Source: an uncultured Ruminococcus sp.
Lineage (GTDB): Bacteria; Bacillota; Clostridia; Oscillospirales; Acutalibacteraceae
Length of the DNA stretch: 6,712 nt
Direction: 5' to 3'
NCBI GenBank assembly: GCA_937892835.1
Contig: CALBHM010000390.1
Location: 1-6,712, forward strand
Part shown: piece after piece, positions 1 through 5,383 of the stretch
How the letters are laid out: every line of letters starts with the position of its first letter
Numbering within the stretch: the first letter of the stretch is position 1
Translations under genes and position numbers: made by a program
The notes under the pieces: model-generated
Databases searched by the model: none
Told to the model about the DNA's origin: nothing
What the model saw: only the letters and a program-made list of their open reading frames with translations

Positions 1-140
1 AAGCAGTAAACGCCCTCATCAATCGCAATTATCACTGTTATATCATATTTTGTTTTGTCGATTTTCCTGAGCACATTCACAAGAAACGTTTCAATTCCGT
101 TTGCGCTCAGCCCGTGTGAAAAAAATACAATTTTTTTCAT
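1..140 (-). CDS. Glycosyltransferase (GT4-like), N-terminal fragment
   Basis: This is the first 46 codons of a gene that leaves the window at position 1. The protein starts MKKIVFFSHGLSANGIETFL and continues through VNVLRKIDKTKYDITVII. The pattern of a hydrophobic first beta strand, a glycine-containing loop, GIETFL, then a helix and 'D..KYDI.V' is typical of the N-terminal Rossmann domain of GT4/GT1-type (GT-B fold) glycosyltransferases, which add sugars to surface polysaccharides or lipids at the cytoplasmic face of the membrane. The ATG at 138-140 is preceded by GCAGGTG about 6 nt upstream, supporting the start. It begins 17 bp after the stop of the upstream sugar symporter, so the two are probably co-transcribed. 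The catalytic C-terminal half is not visible, so the donor and acceptor cannot be predicted; the family call rests on the N-terminal pattern only. Confidence 0.72.
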   Translation of the reverse strand, partial: MKKIVFFSHGLSANGIETFLVNVLRKIDKTKYDITVIIAIDEGVYC

Positions 141-157
141 ATCAACACCTGCCGGCT

Positions 158-1567
158 TTATTCTTCTGATGCTGCCTCGTGCCTTTTGGAAACTGTGGCA
201 AGAATTTCTCTCTTAAAATCGCCGTAGATTTTATATCTCTTTGAGAAAACGATAAATGAAATTATGATAAGCACAGGAGGAACAATGAACATAAGAGCCG
301 AAATAGCGTCCTTAGCCTCCTGCGTCTGCTCGGGAGCCGTTCCCTCATACTTTGTTATGCTGAACGTCAGGTACATGATAATGCACTGAACCGTATATGC
401 CATTTTCTGCAAGAAGCCCTTCATCGAGAAAGTCAGACTCTGATTTCTCTTGCCGAGCTTATACTCGCCGTAGTCAACAACATCGGCAAGCATAACGGTC
501 TGATTGACAAACATACTTCCGATACCGATTGACGTGATAAGATAGCAAGCACCGAGGCCGTAAACATTACCGCCGAAGCCGTAGCCGATAACGGCCATAC
601 CGATATATCCGACAGCAGCCATGCCAAGCGAGAGCTTATAGATATTTCTGTTGTTCATATTAAGCTTTGAGCAAATCGGAATAACGGCAATACCGATTAC
701 TGAACCGACTGCGCCGAACATATTAAACTTTGACTGAAGATTAAGATCACCGGCAACAGAGTTGAAATAATAGCTGCTGATACCCGAGGTCATGTAGTAT
801 CCTGCGTTTGAAATCATCGCAAAGAGCATAAATGTCAAGAGCTGGTCATTGTTCTTTACAACGCTTATCGCGTCCTTGAATGAGAATTTCTCGCCGCTCT
901 GAATAACGTTTCTTTCCTTCGTTGAAGCAACACTGATGCACGCAAAAACAACGAGCATAACAGCGGCAATGATAGACCATTTTCCGAAGCCTGTTCTCAG
1001 GCACTCGGGAGTCATCGTCTTAAGGCTGCTCTCGCTTGAACCGCCGAGATAAGCAACAATAGGAGCTGTGAGAATAAGCACAATACCCTGACCCAATCCG
1101 GAGAAGGTTCTCGCAACCGTGGAAATAAAGTTTCTGTCCTTTTCCTCGGTTGCGAACGACGGAATCATCGACCAATAAGGAATATCCGCCAAGGTATTCG
1201 ACATACCCCAAAGCACATAGAAAACCGCAACGTAAACATACATCCAAACCGAATCTGTTTTTATTCCCGGATTGTTGAAAAGCAGGCAAAGCACAACGGC
1301 ATTCGCTATTGCACCTCTCAAAATCCAAGGGCGATATTTGCCCATCTTGCTGTTTGAAATATCAACAAGAGTTCCCATCATCGGGTCATTGATACCGTCC
1401 CACAATCTTGCAATAGGCGCAAGAATGAGCAAGAATAAGGAGCTGATACCGAGCGCATTTGTAAGATAAAGCGAAAGGTAAGAATAGAACAAACCGTAGC
1501 TGAGATCAAGTCCGACGGCACCGACGCCGTAGCCGAGTTTCTCTCTTAAAGGAACTTTTTTATTCAT
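158..1567 (-). CDS. GPH-family (MelB-like) cation:sugar symporter, MFS
   Basis: A 469-residue, 12-helix membrane protein of the glycoside-pentoside-hexuronide:cation symporter family, which imports glycosides or pentosides with Na+ or H+. Family signatures are visible: RLWDGINDPMMG (residues 54-65), where D57 and D61 match the cation-binding aspartates of helix II in MelB; DIPYWSMIPS (128-137), whose D128 matches the helix IV aspartate; and DVVDYGEYKLGKR (362-374), with a lysine at 370 at the place of the conserved helix XI lysine. A basic loop follows helix II (MGKYRP, 75-80). The length is normal for the family. An ATG 18 nt further upstream (1583-1585) is in frame but has no Shine-Dalgarno; the ATG at 1565-1567 has AGTAGGT about 7 nt before it and is preferred. 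A promoter lies at 1619-1647, and a glycosyltransferase gene follows 17 bp downstream. The exact sugar cannot be told from sequence. Confidence 0.93.
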   Translation of the reverse strand: MNKKVPLREKLGYGVGAVGLDLSYGLFYSYLSLYLTNALGISSLFLLILAPIARLWDGINDPMMGTLVDISNSKMGKYRPWILRGAIANAVVLCLLFNNPGIKTDSVWMYVYVAVFYVLWGMSNTLADIPYWSMIPSFATEEKDRNFISTVARTFSGLGQGIVLILTAPIVAYLGGSSESSLKTMTPECLRTGFGKWSIIAAVMLVVFACISVASTKERNVIQSGEKFSFKDAISVVKNNDQLLTFMLFAMISNAGYYMTSGISSYYFNSVAGDLNLQSKFNMFGAVGSVIGIAVIPICSKLNMNNRNIYKLSLGMAAVGYIGMAVIGYGFGGNVYGLGACYLITSIGIGSMFVNQTVMLADVVDYGEYKLGKRNQSLTFSMKGFLQKMAYTVQCIIMYLTFSITKYEGTAPEQTQEAKDAISALMFIVPPVLIIISFIVFSKRYKIYGDFKREILATVSKRHEAASEE

Positions 1568-1618
1568 TTTGATACCTACTTTCATTAGTCAATGGTTAAT
1601 TAGCCTAAACCAACTTAT

Positions 1619-1647
1619 ATAATACCACAAAAAATCATTTTAGACAA
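1619..1647 (-). promoter_or_regulatory. Sigma-A promoter of the symporter/glycosyltransferase operon
   Basis: Reading the minus strand, TTGTCT (-35, 1642-1647) is separated by 17 bp from TATTAT (-10, 1619-1624), with an extended TG one base before the -10. The predicted start is near 1612, giving a leader of about 45 nt before the ATG at 1567. The -35 lies only a few bases beyond the terminator of the upstream gene, so the operon starts independently. No operator-like palindrome is evident in the leader. Confidence 0.65.
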
Positions 1648-1650
1648 TAG

Positions 1651-1687
1651 AAAAAATGACGTTCCCTGAGAAAAAGGAACGTCATTT
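1651..1687 (-). terminator. Intrinsic terminator of the LRR/dockerin gene
   Basis: There is a perfect 12-bp inverted repeat, AAATGACGTTCC (1654-1665) and GGAACGTCATTT (1676-1687), with a 10-nt loop. On the minus strand the stem is followed by a run of six T (1651-1656), with three of the T in the stem itself. It lies 21 bp after the stop codon at 1709-1711 and just before the next promoter. On the plus strand no T-run of comparable quality follows, so the minus direction is favoured. Confidence 0.85.
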
Positions 1688-1708
1688 ACGGTTATTTTGT
1701 TATAAAAG

Positions 1709-3049
1709 TTACAGTTTGATACTTCCGACAGAAATTCTGAGGATTGTAAGAGCGTCCATGGAGTTGATTTTTCCGTCACCGTTTGTATCGGCATTCATAA
1801 ATTGCTCTTCTGTCTTGATATTTGTCCAAAGGTCAACCGAATATCTGAGAACAACAAGTGCGTCGGCCGAATTAACCTTCTTGTCACCGTTAACATCGGG
1901 ATAGGCCTTAGCGATAACCTCTGTGGCAGCTCTGTTCTTGCAATCCTTGCACATCATGTACTTTGAGCCTGTTGCCGTGATTGTCGGTCTCTTTTCGATT
2001 ACCCATTTTCCGTCACCGGTATGTCCCTTTGCCGGGATAGTCTCAGTCGACTTTGCTCCGCAAATCTTACATGTTACCGTGTATTTTCCGGCTGCTGTGC
2101 ATGTAGCTGCCTTGCTGACGGTCTTTGTTACATCGGGATGATTGCAGTTGATTTTAAACGTCTTGGCATAACCTTCGCCGTATTCATTTGTACCTACAAC
2201 ATAAACCTTTGCCGTTCCGGGCTTTGTATTGTTGCGATAAACTAACTTATAATCCTTATTCAGCTCGACCTTTTCTCCGCTTGTAAGCGTAAGCTCAACC
2301 GAAGGAGTAATGGCCGAACCGGTGTACGTCTTATCGGCAATATCTTTTACCGTGCCGAGCGAAATATCCTTAACATATTCGATTTTTGCATTTATTTTGC
2401 TTGAGCCCAAATATTGCGAAAGCCTATTGTTACCTTCAACAGTTATAAACTTCATCGAATCCGAGCATGACGCAAATGCATCTCCGTAAACCACAGTGTT
2501 TTTTGATATCCTAACGGTATCAAGAAGTGTGCAGTTAGCAAAGGCACCGGCGCCGATCGCCGTAAGCGTGAACGGAAGATCAAGCGAAGTCAAAAACGGA
2601 CAGCCGTTAAATGCATTTTTTACTATAGTTTCAAGGCCGACCGGGAAGCTTACATTCTTAAGTCCATCGCACTGATAAAAAGCACCTTCGCAAATCATCT
2701 TAACGTTGTCGGGAATCACAAGATCGGTCAGGCCCGAGCAGCCTTTAAAGCTTTCTTTTCCGACATAGATAAGTGTTGAGGGCAATTTAAGCGTCTTGAT
2801 TTCGGCATGGTTTGCAAACGCTTCCTTGTCGATTCCGATGATCGGCAAGCCTTTATATGTATCAGCAAATATAACTGTATCATATGTTCCGCAGTTGTAT
2901 TCAGTTACCCAGTAGCCTTTGCCGTCGGCAGTGAGTCTAAATTCCATATCATTCATTGAGTTGCGCAAAAGGTTAATAGAAGTGCCTGAGGTCTGCACCT
3001 CGTCAGTCAAATCGACGAATCCGGAATTTGAGGCATGATTAATCTTCAA
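1709..3049 (-). CDS. LRR/dockerin protein, frame-broken 3' part of a secreted cohesin-dockerin gene
   Basis: This is the C-terminal part of a secreted, probably cell-surface or cellulosome-associated protein; residues here count from a TTG at 3047-3049. Residues 1-28 look like the final strands of a cohesin-like module. Residues 68-205 hold about five BspA-type leucine-rich repeats (pattern I...AF..C..L..L.LP). Residues 228-300 form an Ig-like domain of the 'YTGSAITPSVEL...YKLVYRNNTKPGTAKV' type. Residues 301-382 contain two Cys/His-rich modules (CNH, TCKICG, IPAKGH, MMCKDC). Residues 384-444 are a type I dockerin with two EF-hand-like calcium loops, DVNGDKKVNSAD and DTNGDGKINSMD. There is no signal peptide or convincing ribosome binding site: the frame is open back to 3118, where it meets the preceding gene's signal-peptide-bearing half. 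The TTG is only the first formal start; ATG at 2954-2956 is another. As it stands the product could not be exported. Domain calls are strong; function as a separate gene is doubtful. Confidence 0.85.
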   Translation of the reverse strand: MKINHASNSGFVDLTDEVQTSGTSINLLRNSMNDMEFRLTADGKGYWVTEYNCGTYDTVIFADTYKGLPIIGIDKEAFANHAEIKTLKLPSTLIYVGKESFKGCSGLTDLVIPDNVKMICEGAFYQCDGLKNVSFPVGLETIVKNAFNGCPFLTSLDLPFTLTAIGAGAFANCTLLDTVRISKNTVVYGDAFASCSDSMKFITVEGNNRLSQYLGSSKINAKIEYVKDISLGTVKDIADKTYTGSAITPSVELTLTSGEKVELNKDYKLVYRNNTKPGTAKVYVVGTNEYGEGYAKTFKINCNHPDVTKTVSKAATCTAAGKYTVTCKICGAKSTETIPAKGHTGDGKWVIEKRPTITATGSKYMMCKDCKNRAATEVIAKAYPDVNGDKKVNSADALVVLRYSVDLWTNIKTEEQFMNADTNGDGKINSMDALTILRISVGSIKL

Positions 3050-3114
3050 TTCGAGATCACAATTACCGTGATCGGCATAGCTTTTAACTCTGAAAACAAC
3101 TGTCGAAAAAATTC

Positions 3115-3121
3115 CTAGTTA
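3115..3121 (-). other. Frame break splitting the cohesin-LRR-dockerin gene
   Basis: On the minus strand the 7 nt read TAACTAG. TAG (3115-3117) ends the signal peptide/cohesin frame, and TAA (3119-3121) is the last stop in the frame of the LRR/dockerin part. One extra base inside this stretch would join both frames without any stop and give a continuous cohesin-like segment ending GIFSTVVFRVK, for a total of about 587 residues. The break therefore reads as a one-base deletion, either a real mutation or a sequence error. Confidence 0.7.
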
Positions 3122-3471
3122 TTGCCTCCGGCGAGACACCAGTTAATCTTACCGGGATTACCTGCATACTCGGAATAAACCTCTCCATTAGTCTGCTTAT
3201 CTCTTGCTTTTCTCAAATCCTTACCCTGCGACATGCTGACAAACTCAAGCTTTTTTGAGTCATATATCAGGCTCATGTCAAGTGACGAAACCTTTATGTA
3301 CTGCTTAGGGAAATAAACCTGAACTGTAAATTCACTGTCCTGAGCACATGAGGTTGTGCTAAGCTTCATTGCAATATCAGCAGAAGCCGCCATCGGTGCA
3401 ACGGCCATTAAGCAAAATACTATCGCAAATGCAGCAATAACCGCCACAGCTTTTTTCATTAATCCTTTCAT
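3115..3471 (-). CDS. Secreted cohesin-like protein, 5' part of the broken cohesin-LRR-dockerin gene
   Basis: This 118-residue reading frame has a Sec signal peptide (residues 1-31: MK.LMKK, a hydrophobic core, then APMAASA with probable cleavage before DIAMKL; the Cys at 20 is not in a lipobox). The following segment resembles the N-terminal two thirds of a cohesin module: 'EFTVQVYFP' (47-55), 'SSLDMSLIYDSKKLEFVS' (62-79) and 'NPGKINWCLA' (105-114). Cohesins are usually about 140 residues, and this one stops after GGNN; its missing strands (STVVFRVK and onward) are found in another frame directly downstream, so this is probably half a gene. An ATG at 3496-3498 is in frame, but the ATG at 3469-3471 has AAAGGG about 8 nt upstream and begins at the normal signal peptide n-region, so it is preferred. 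A strong promoter precedes it at 3516-3544. The signal peptide is certain; the cohesin assignment is by pattern and is likely but not proven. Confidence 0.82.
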   Translation of the reverse strand: MKGLMKKAVAVIAAFAIVFCLMAVAPMAASADIAMKLSTTSCAQDSEFTVQVYFPKQYIKVSSLDMSLIYDSKKLEFVSMSQGKDLRKARDKQTNGEVYSEYAGNPGKINWCLAGGNN

Positions 3472-3515
3472 TCTTTTCACCCTTTCAAAAATTTGCATAT
3501 GATTGCATTTATTTT

Positions 3516-3544
3516 ATTTTATATTATTTGAGTAAAATTGTCAA
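3516..3544 (-). promoter_or_regulatory. Sigma-A promoter of the cohesin-LRR-dockerin gene
   Basis: On the minus strand a perfect TTGACA (-35, 3539-3544) is followed after 17 bp by TAAAAT (-10, 3516-3521), inside a very AT-rich stretch with an upstream A/T-rich segment like an UP element. The predicted start is near 3509, about 38 nt before the ATG at 3471. The strength of the match suggests the locus was made to be well expressed, although its reading frame is now interrupted. Confidence 0.75.
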
Positions 3545-3629
3545 TTAAAAAATTAAAAAGATTCTCTTAATATTTAAAAGCCATGAATCTAACTAAAAAG
3601 CGTTCGGTTGTCTCTTTTGAAAATAATTC

Positions 3630-3658
3630 TTGAAGAGATACGATTAATGTGATATAAT
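3630..3658 (+). promoter_or_regulatory. Promoter of the tRNA-Arg gene
   Basis: TTGAAG (-35, 3630-3635) is separated by 17 bp from a perfect TATAAT (-10, 3653-3658) with an extended TG (TGATATAAT). The predicted start near 3665 leaves about 14 nt of 5' leader before the mature tRNA. It diverges from the minus-strand promoter at 3516-3544, with about 85 bp between the two -35 elements. Confidence 0.8.
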
Positions 3659-3678
3659 ACCGATGTTCAATATAATTT

Positions 3679-3755
3679 CCGCTCGTAGCATAATTGGATA
3701 ATGCATCAGATTCCGATTCTGACGACTGGGGGTTCAAATCCCTTCGGGCGGGCCA
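3679..3755 (+). tRNA. tRNA-Arg (anticodon CCG)
   Basis: A complete cloverleaf can be drawn. The acceptor stem CCGCTCG (3679-3685) pairs with CGGGCGG (3745-3751) with one G-U pair. The D stem is GCAT/ATGC (3688-3691, 3701-3704). The anticodon stem is TCAGA/TCTGA (3706-3710, 3718-3722) with loop TTCCGAT, giving anticodon CCG at 3713-3715, which reads the arginine codon CGG. The variable loop is CGACT. The T arm is GGGGG/CCCTT with loop TTCAAAT and two G-U pairs. The discriminator is G at 3752 and the CCA end is encoded (3753-3755). It has its own promoter and terminator, so it is monocistronic. It is the only plus-strand gene here and separates the liv operon from the surface-protein gene. Confidence 0.95.
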
Positions 3756-3759
3756 TAAG

Positions 3760-3791
3760 AAAGGTTGCACTTCGGTGTGACTTTTTCTTTT
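3760..3791 (+). terminator. Intrinsic terminator of the tRNA-Arg gene
   Basis: A hairpin with stem AAAGGTTGCAC (3760-3770) pairs with GTGTGACTTT (from 3775), including G-U pairs, around a C(UUCG)G tetraloop (3771-3774), and runs into TTTTTCTTTTT. It begins 4 bp after the CCA end, so processing needs to remove only a short 3' trailer. Confidence 0.82.
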
Positions 3792-3856
3792 TATATATTC
3801 TCCTCATTAAATATTTTCACTATTCTGTTTCAATATGCTTGGCTAAACAAGCAAAA

Positions 3857-3878
3857 GCCTCCCACAAAAGTGAGAGGC
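3857..3878 (-). terminator. Intrinsic terminator of the liv operon
   Basis: The inverted repeat GCCTCCCAC (3857-3865) and GTGAGAGGC (3870-3878) has a 4-nt loop. On the minus strand the single non-complementary position becomes a U-G pair, giving a full 9-bp stem, and it is followed by TTTTGCTTGTTT. It lies 17 bp after the livF stop. In the plus direction the same position would be a C-A mismatch, so minus is favoured. The T tract is interrupted, so read-through toward the tRNA region is possible. Confidence 0.7.
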
Positions 3879-3895
3879 AATAAATTCTTATATAC

Positions 3896-4606
3896 TTAAC
3901 CGCCGAGGTAAGCTTTTTTAACGTCCTCGCTCTCCATAAGCTCCTTACCTGTGCCAGAAAGAACAATCTTTCCGGTTTCAAGAACATAAGCTCTGTCCGA
4001 GATGGCAAGACTTTTACCTGCGTTCTGCTCAACAAGAAGAATCGTTGTTCCGTCCTTGTTGATGTCCTTAATAATATCAAAGACCTGGTCAACAAGCAGC
4101 GGAGAAAGTCCCATTGACGGCTCGTCCATCATAAGAAGCTTCGGGTGGCTCATAAGAGCACGACCCATTGCAAGCATCTGCTGCTCACCGCCTGAAAGAG
4201 TACCGGCGATCTGGTTCTTACGCTCCTCAAGACGAGGGAAACGAGTGTAAATCTTCTCGATATCCTCCTTAAGGTTTTTCTTATCCTTGAGTGAAAATGC
4301 ACCCATGAGCAGGTTATCGTAAACCGAAAGCTCCTGGAAAATTCTGCGTCCCTCGGGGCACTGTGTCATTCCCATTTCTACAATCTTGTGGCAGGGAGTC
4401 TTAGTGATATCCTTACCTTCGTAGAAAACATGACCCTCACGAATCGGGATAAGACCCATTATCGACTGCATCGTCGTTGTCTTTCCTGCACCGTTTGCAC
4501 CGATAAGAGTTACGATTTCGCCCTGATTAACCTCAAAGCTGATACCCTTGATCGCCTGTATAACACCGTAGTAGACCGAAATGTCTTTAACTTCCAACAT
4601 TGCCAT
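3896..4606 (-). CDS. livF: Branched-chain amino acid ABC transporter, ATPase LivF
   Basis: This is one of the two cytoplasmic ATPases that power uptake of leucine, isoleucine and valine (or related hydrophobic amino acids) through LivHM. The 236-residue protein has the usual LivF length. Visible motifs are Walker A GANGAGKTT (36-44), Q-loop Q82 in TQCPEGRRIF, ABC signature LSGGEQQ (137-143), Walker B LLMMDEP (157-163), and LLVEQN (190-195) where glutamine stands in the place of the switch histidine, a known trait of LivF proteins and not a defect. The ATG at 4604-4606 is chosen because GGAGGT sits 7 nt upstream and MAMLEVKDISVYYG is the family's usual N-terminus; the frame is open further upstream but has no reason to be used. 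The ribosome binding site lies in the last two codons and stop of livG (4-bp gap), which suggests translational coupling. A terminator follows, so it is the last gene of the operon. Confidence 0.96.
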   Translation of the reverse strand: MAMLEVKDISVYYGVIQAIKGISFEVNQGEIVTLIGANGAGKTTTMQSIMGLIPIREGHVFYEGKDITKTPCHKIVEMGMTQCPEGRRIFQELSVYDNLLMGAFSLKDKKNLKEDIEKIYTRFPRLEERKNQIAGTLSGGEQQMLAMGRALMSHPKLLMMDEPSMGLSPLLVDQVFDIIKDINKDGTTILLVEQNAGKSLAISDRAYVLETGKIVLSGTGKELMESEDVKKAYLGG

Positions 4607-4610
4607 AACA

Positions 4611-5381
4611 TCAACCTCCGATATAAGCCTTGACAACCTCGGGATCGTTGAGGGCGTCATCTACCTTGCCCTGACAAAGAACCGTACCGAAGTTGAGAAC
4701 CGTAATCTCATCGCAAAGACCCGAAACGAATTTAAGGTCATGCTCGATGAGAAGAATTGTAACGTCGAAATTGTCACGGAGATATCTTACCGTGTCCATA
4801 AGCTCCTGAGTTTCATGGGGATTCATACCTGCCGCCGGCTCATCAAGAAGCAAAAGCTTCGGGTTTGTTGCAAGAGCACGGGCAATTTCAAGCTTTCTCT
4901 GCTTACCGTAAGGAAGGTTGCAGGCAAGATTGTTTCTCTCCTCATAAAGATCAAAAATCTTGAGGATTTCCTTTGCCTTATCTCTCATCCTGACCTCAGT
5001 ATCATAGTGCTTCGGGAGCTTTATCATGCTAATAAAGGGGTTGCACTTAAACTCAGGCTGATTGTGAAGTCCGACAAGAACGTTTCTGATAACGCTCATA
5101 TTATTGAAAAGTCGAATATTCTGGAAAGTTCTTGCGATGCCCTTGTGATTGATTTTTTCCTGAGTTTTGCCGGTAAGGTCTTCTCCGTCAAGGTAAAATG
5201 TGCCCGTCGTAGGCTTGTAAACACCTGTAAGAAGGTTGAAAACCGTTGTTTTACCTGCACCGTTAGGGCCGATAAGACCATAGATCTGACCCTTTTTAAT
5301 CTTCAGATTAACGTCCTGAACAGCCTTAAGTCCACCGAAAGAAATTCCGAGATTTTTTGTTTCAAGTACATAGTCAGCCAT
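4611..5381 (-). CDS. livG: Branched-chain amino acid ABC transporter, ATPase LivG
   Basis: This is the second ATPase of the Liv transporter, forming a heterodimer with LivF under the LivHM channel. The 256-residue protein is of family length. Motifs are Walker A GPNGAGKT (38-45), Q-loop Q87 in ARTFQNIRLF, the family-specific degenerate signature LPYGKQRKLEIARAL (156-170; LivG proteins carry YG.Q here instead of LSGGQ), Walker B LLLLDEP (176-182), and the switch histidine H214 in LLIEHD. The C-terminus ends in KAYIGG, as LivG and LivF proteins commonly do. The ATG at 5379-5381 has an AAAGGGGG ribosome binding site 9 nt upstream, formed by the last codons of livM; only 2 bp separate the two genes. 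The substrate cannot be read from the ATPase itself and follows from the operon. Confidence 0.96.
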   Translation of the reverse strand: MADYVLETKNLGISFGGLKAVQDVNLKIKKGQIYGLIGPNGAGKTTVFNLLTGVYKPTTGTFYLDGEDLTGKTQEKINHKGIARTFQNIRLFNNMSVIRNVLVGLHNQPEFKCNPFISMIKLPKHYDTEVRMRDKAKEILKIFDLYEERNNLACNLPYGKQRKLEIARALATNPKLLLLDEPAAGMNPHETQELMDTVRYLRDNFDVTILLIEHDLKFVSGLCDEITVLNFGTVLCQGKVDDALNDPEVVKAYIGG

Positions 5382-5383
5382 GC

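Noticed and set aside
1020..1328. Minus- and plus-strand frames of 65-102 codons inside the symporter
   Set aside because: They overlap the symporter in other frames, have Cys/Arg-rich sequence of low plausibility and no ribosome binding site.
1858..2150. Possible zinc-ribbon DNA-binding domain from the Cys pairs TCKICG and MMCKDC
   Set aside because: The protein is of the secreted surface type with LRR and dockerin; these Cys/His modules are a recurring feature of Clostridia surface proteins, not a sign of DNA binding.
3106..3111. The A6/T6 homopolymer as the cause of the frame break or as a phase-variation switch
   Set aside because: In the reading direction the TAG stop comes before the T6 run, so a length change there alone would not rejoin the frames; a second mutation would be needed.
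3611..3638. Short inverted repeat TCTCTT / AAGAGA overlapping the tRNA promoter -35
   Set aside because: The arms are only 6 bp and AT-rich; chance occurrence is likely, and tRNA promoters rarely have operators.
3567..3770. A minus-strand frame of 67 codons with WPARRDLNPQ
   Set aside because: This is the reverse strand of the tRNA-Arg gene; such peptides are a known annotation artefact.
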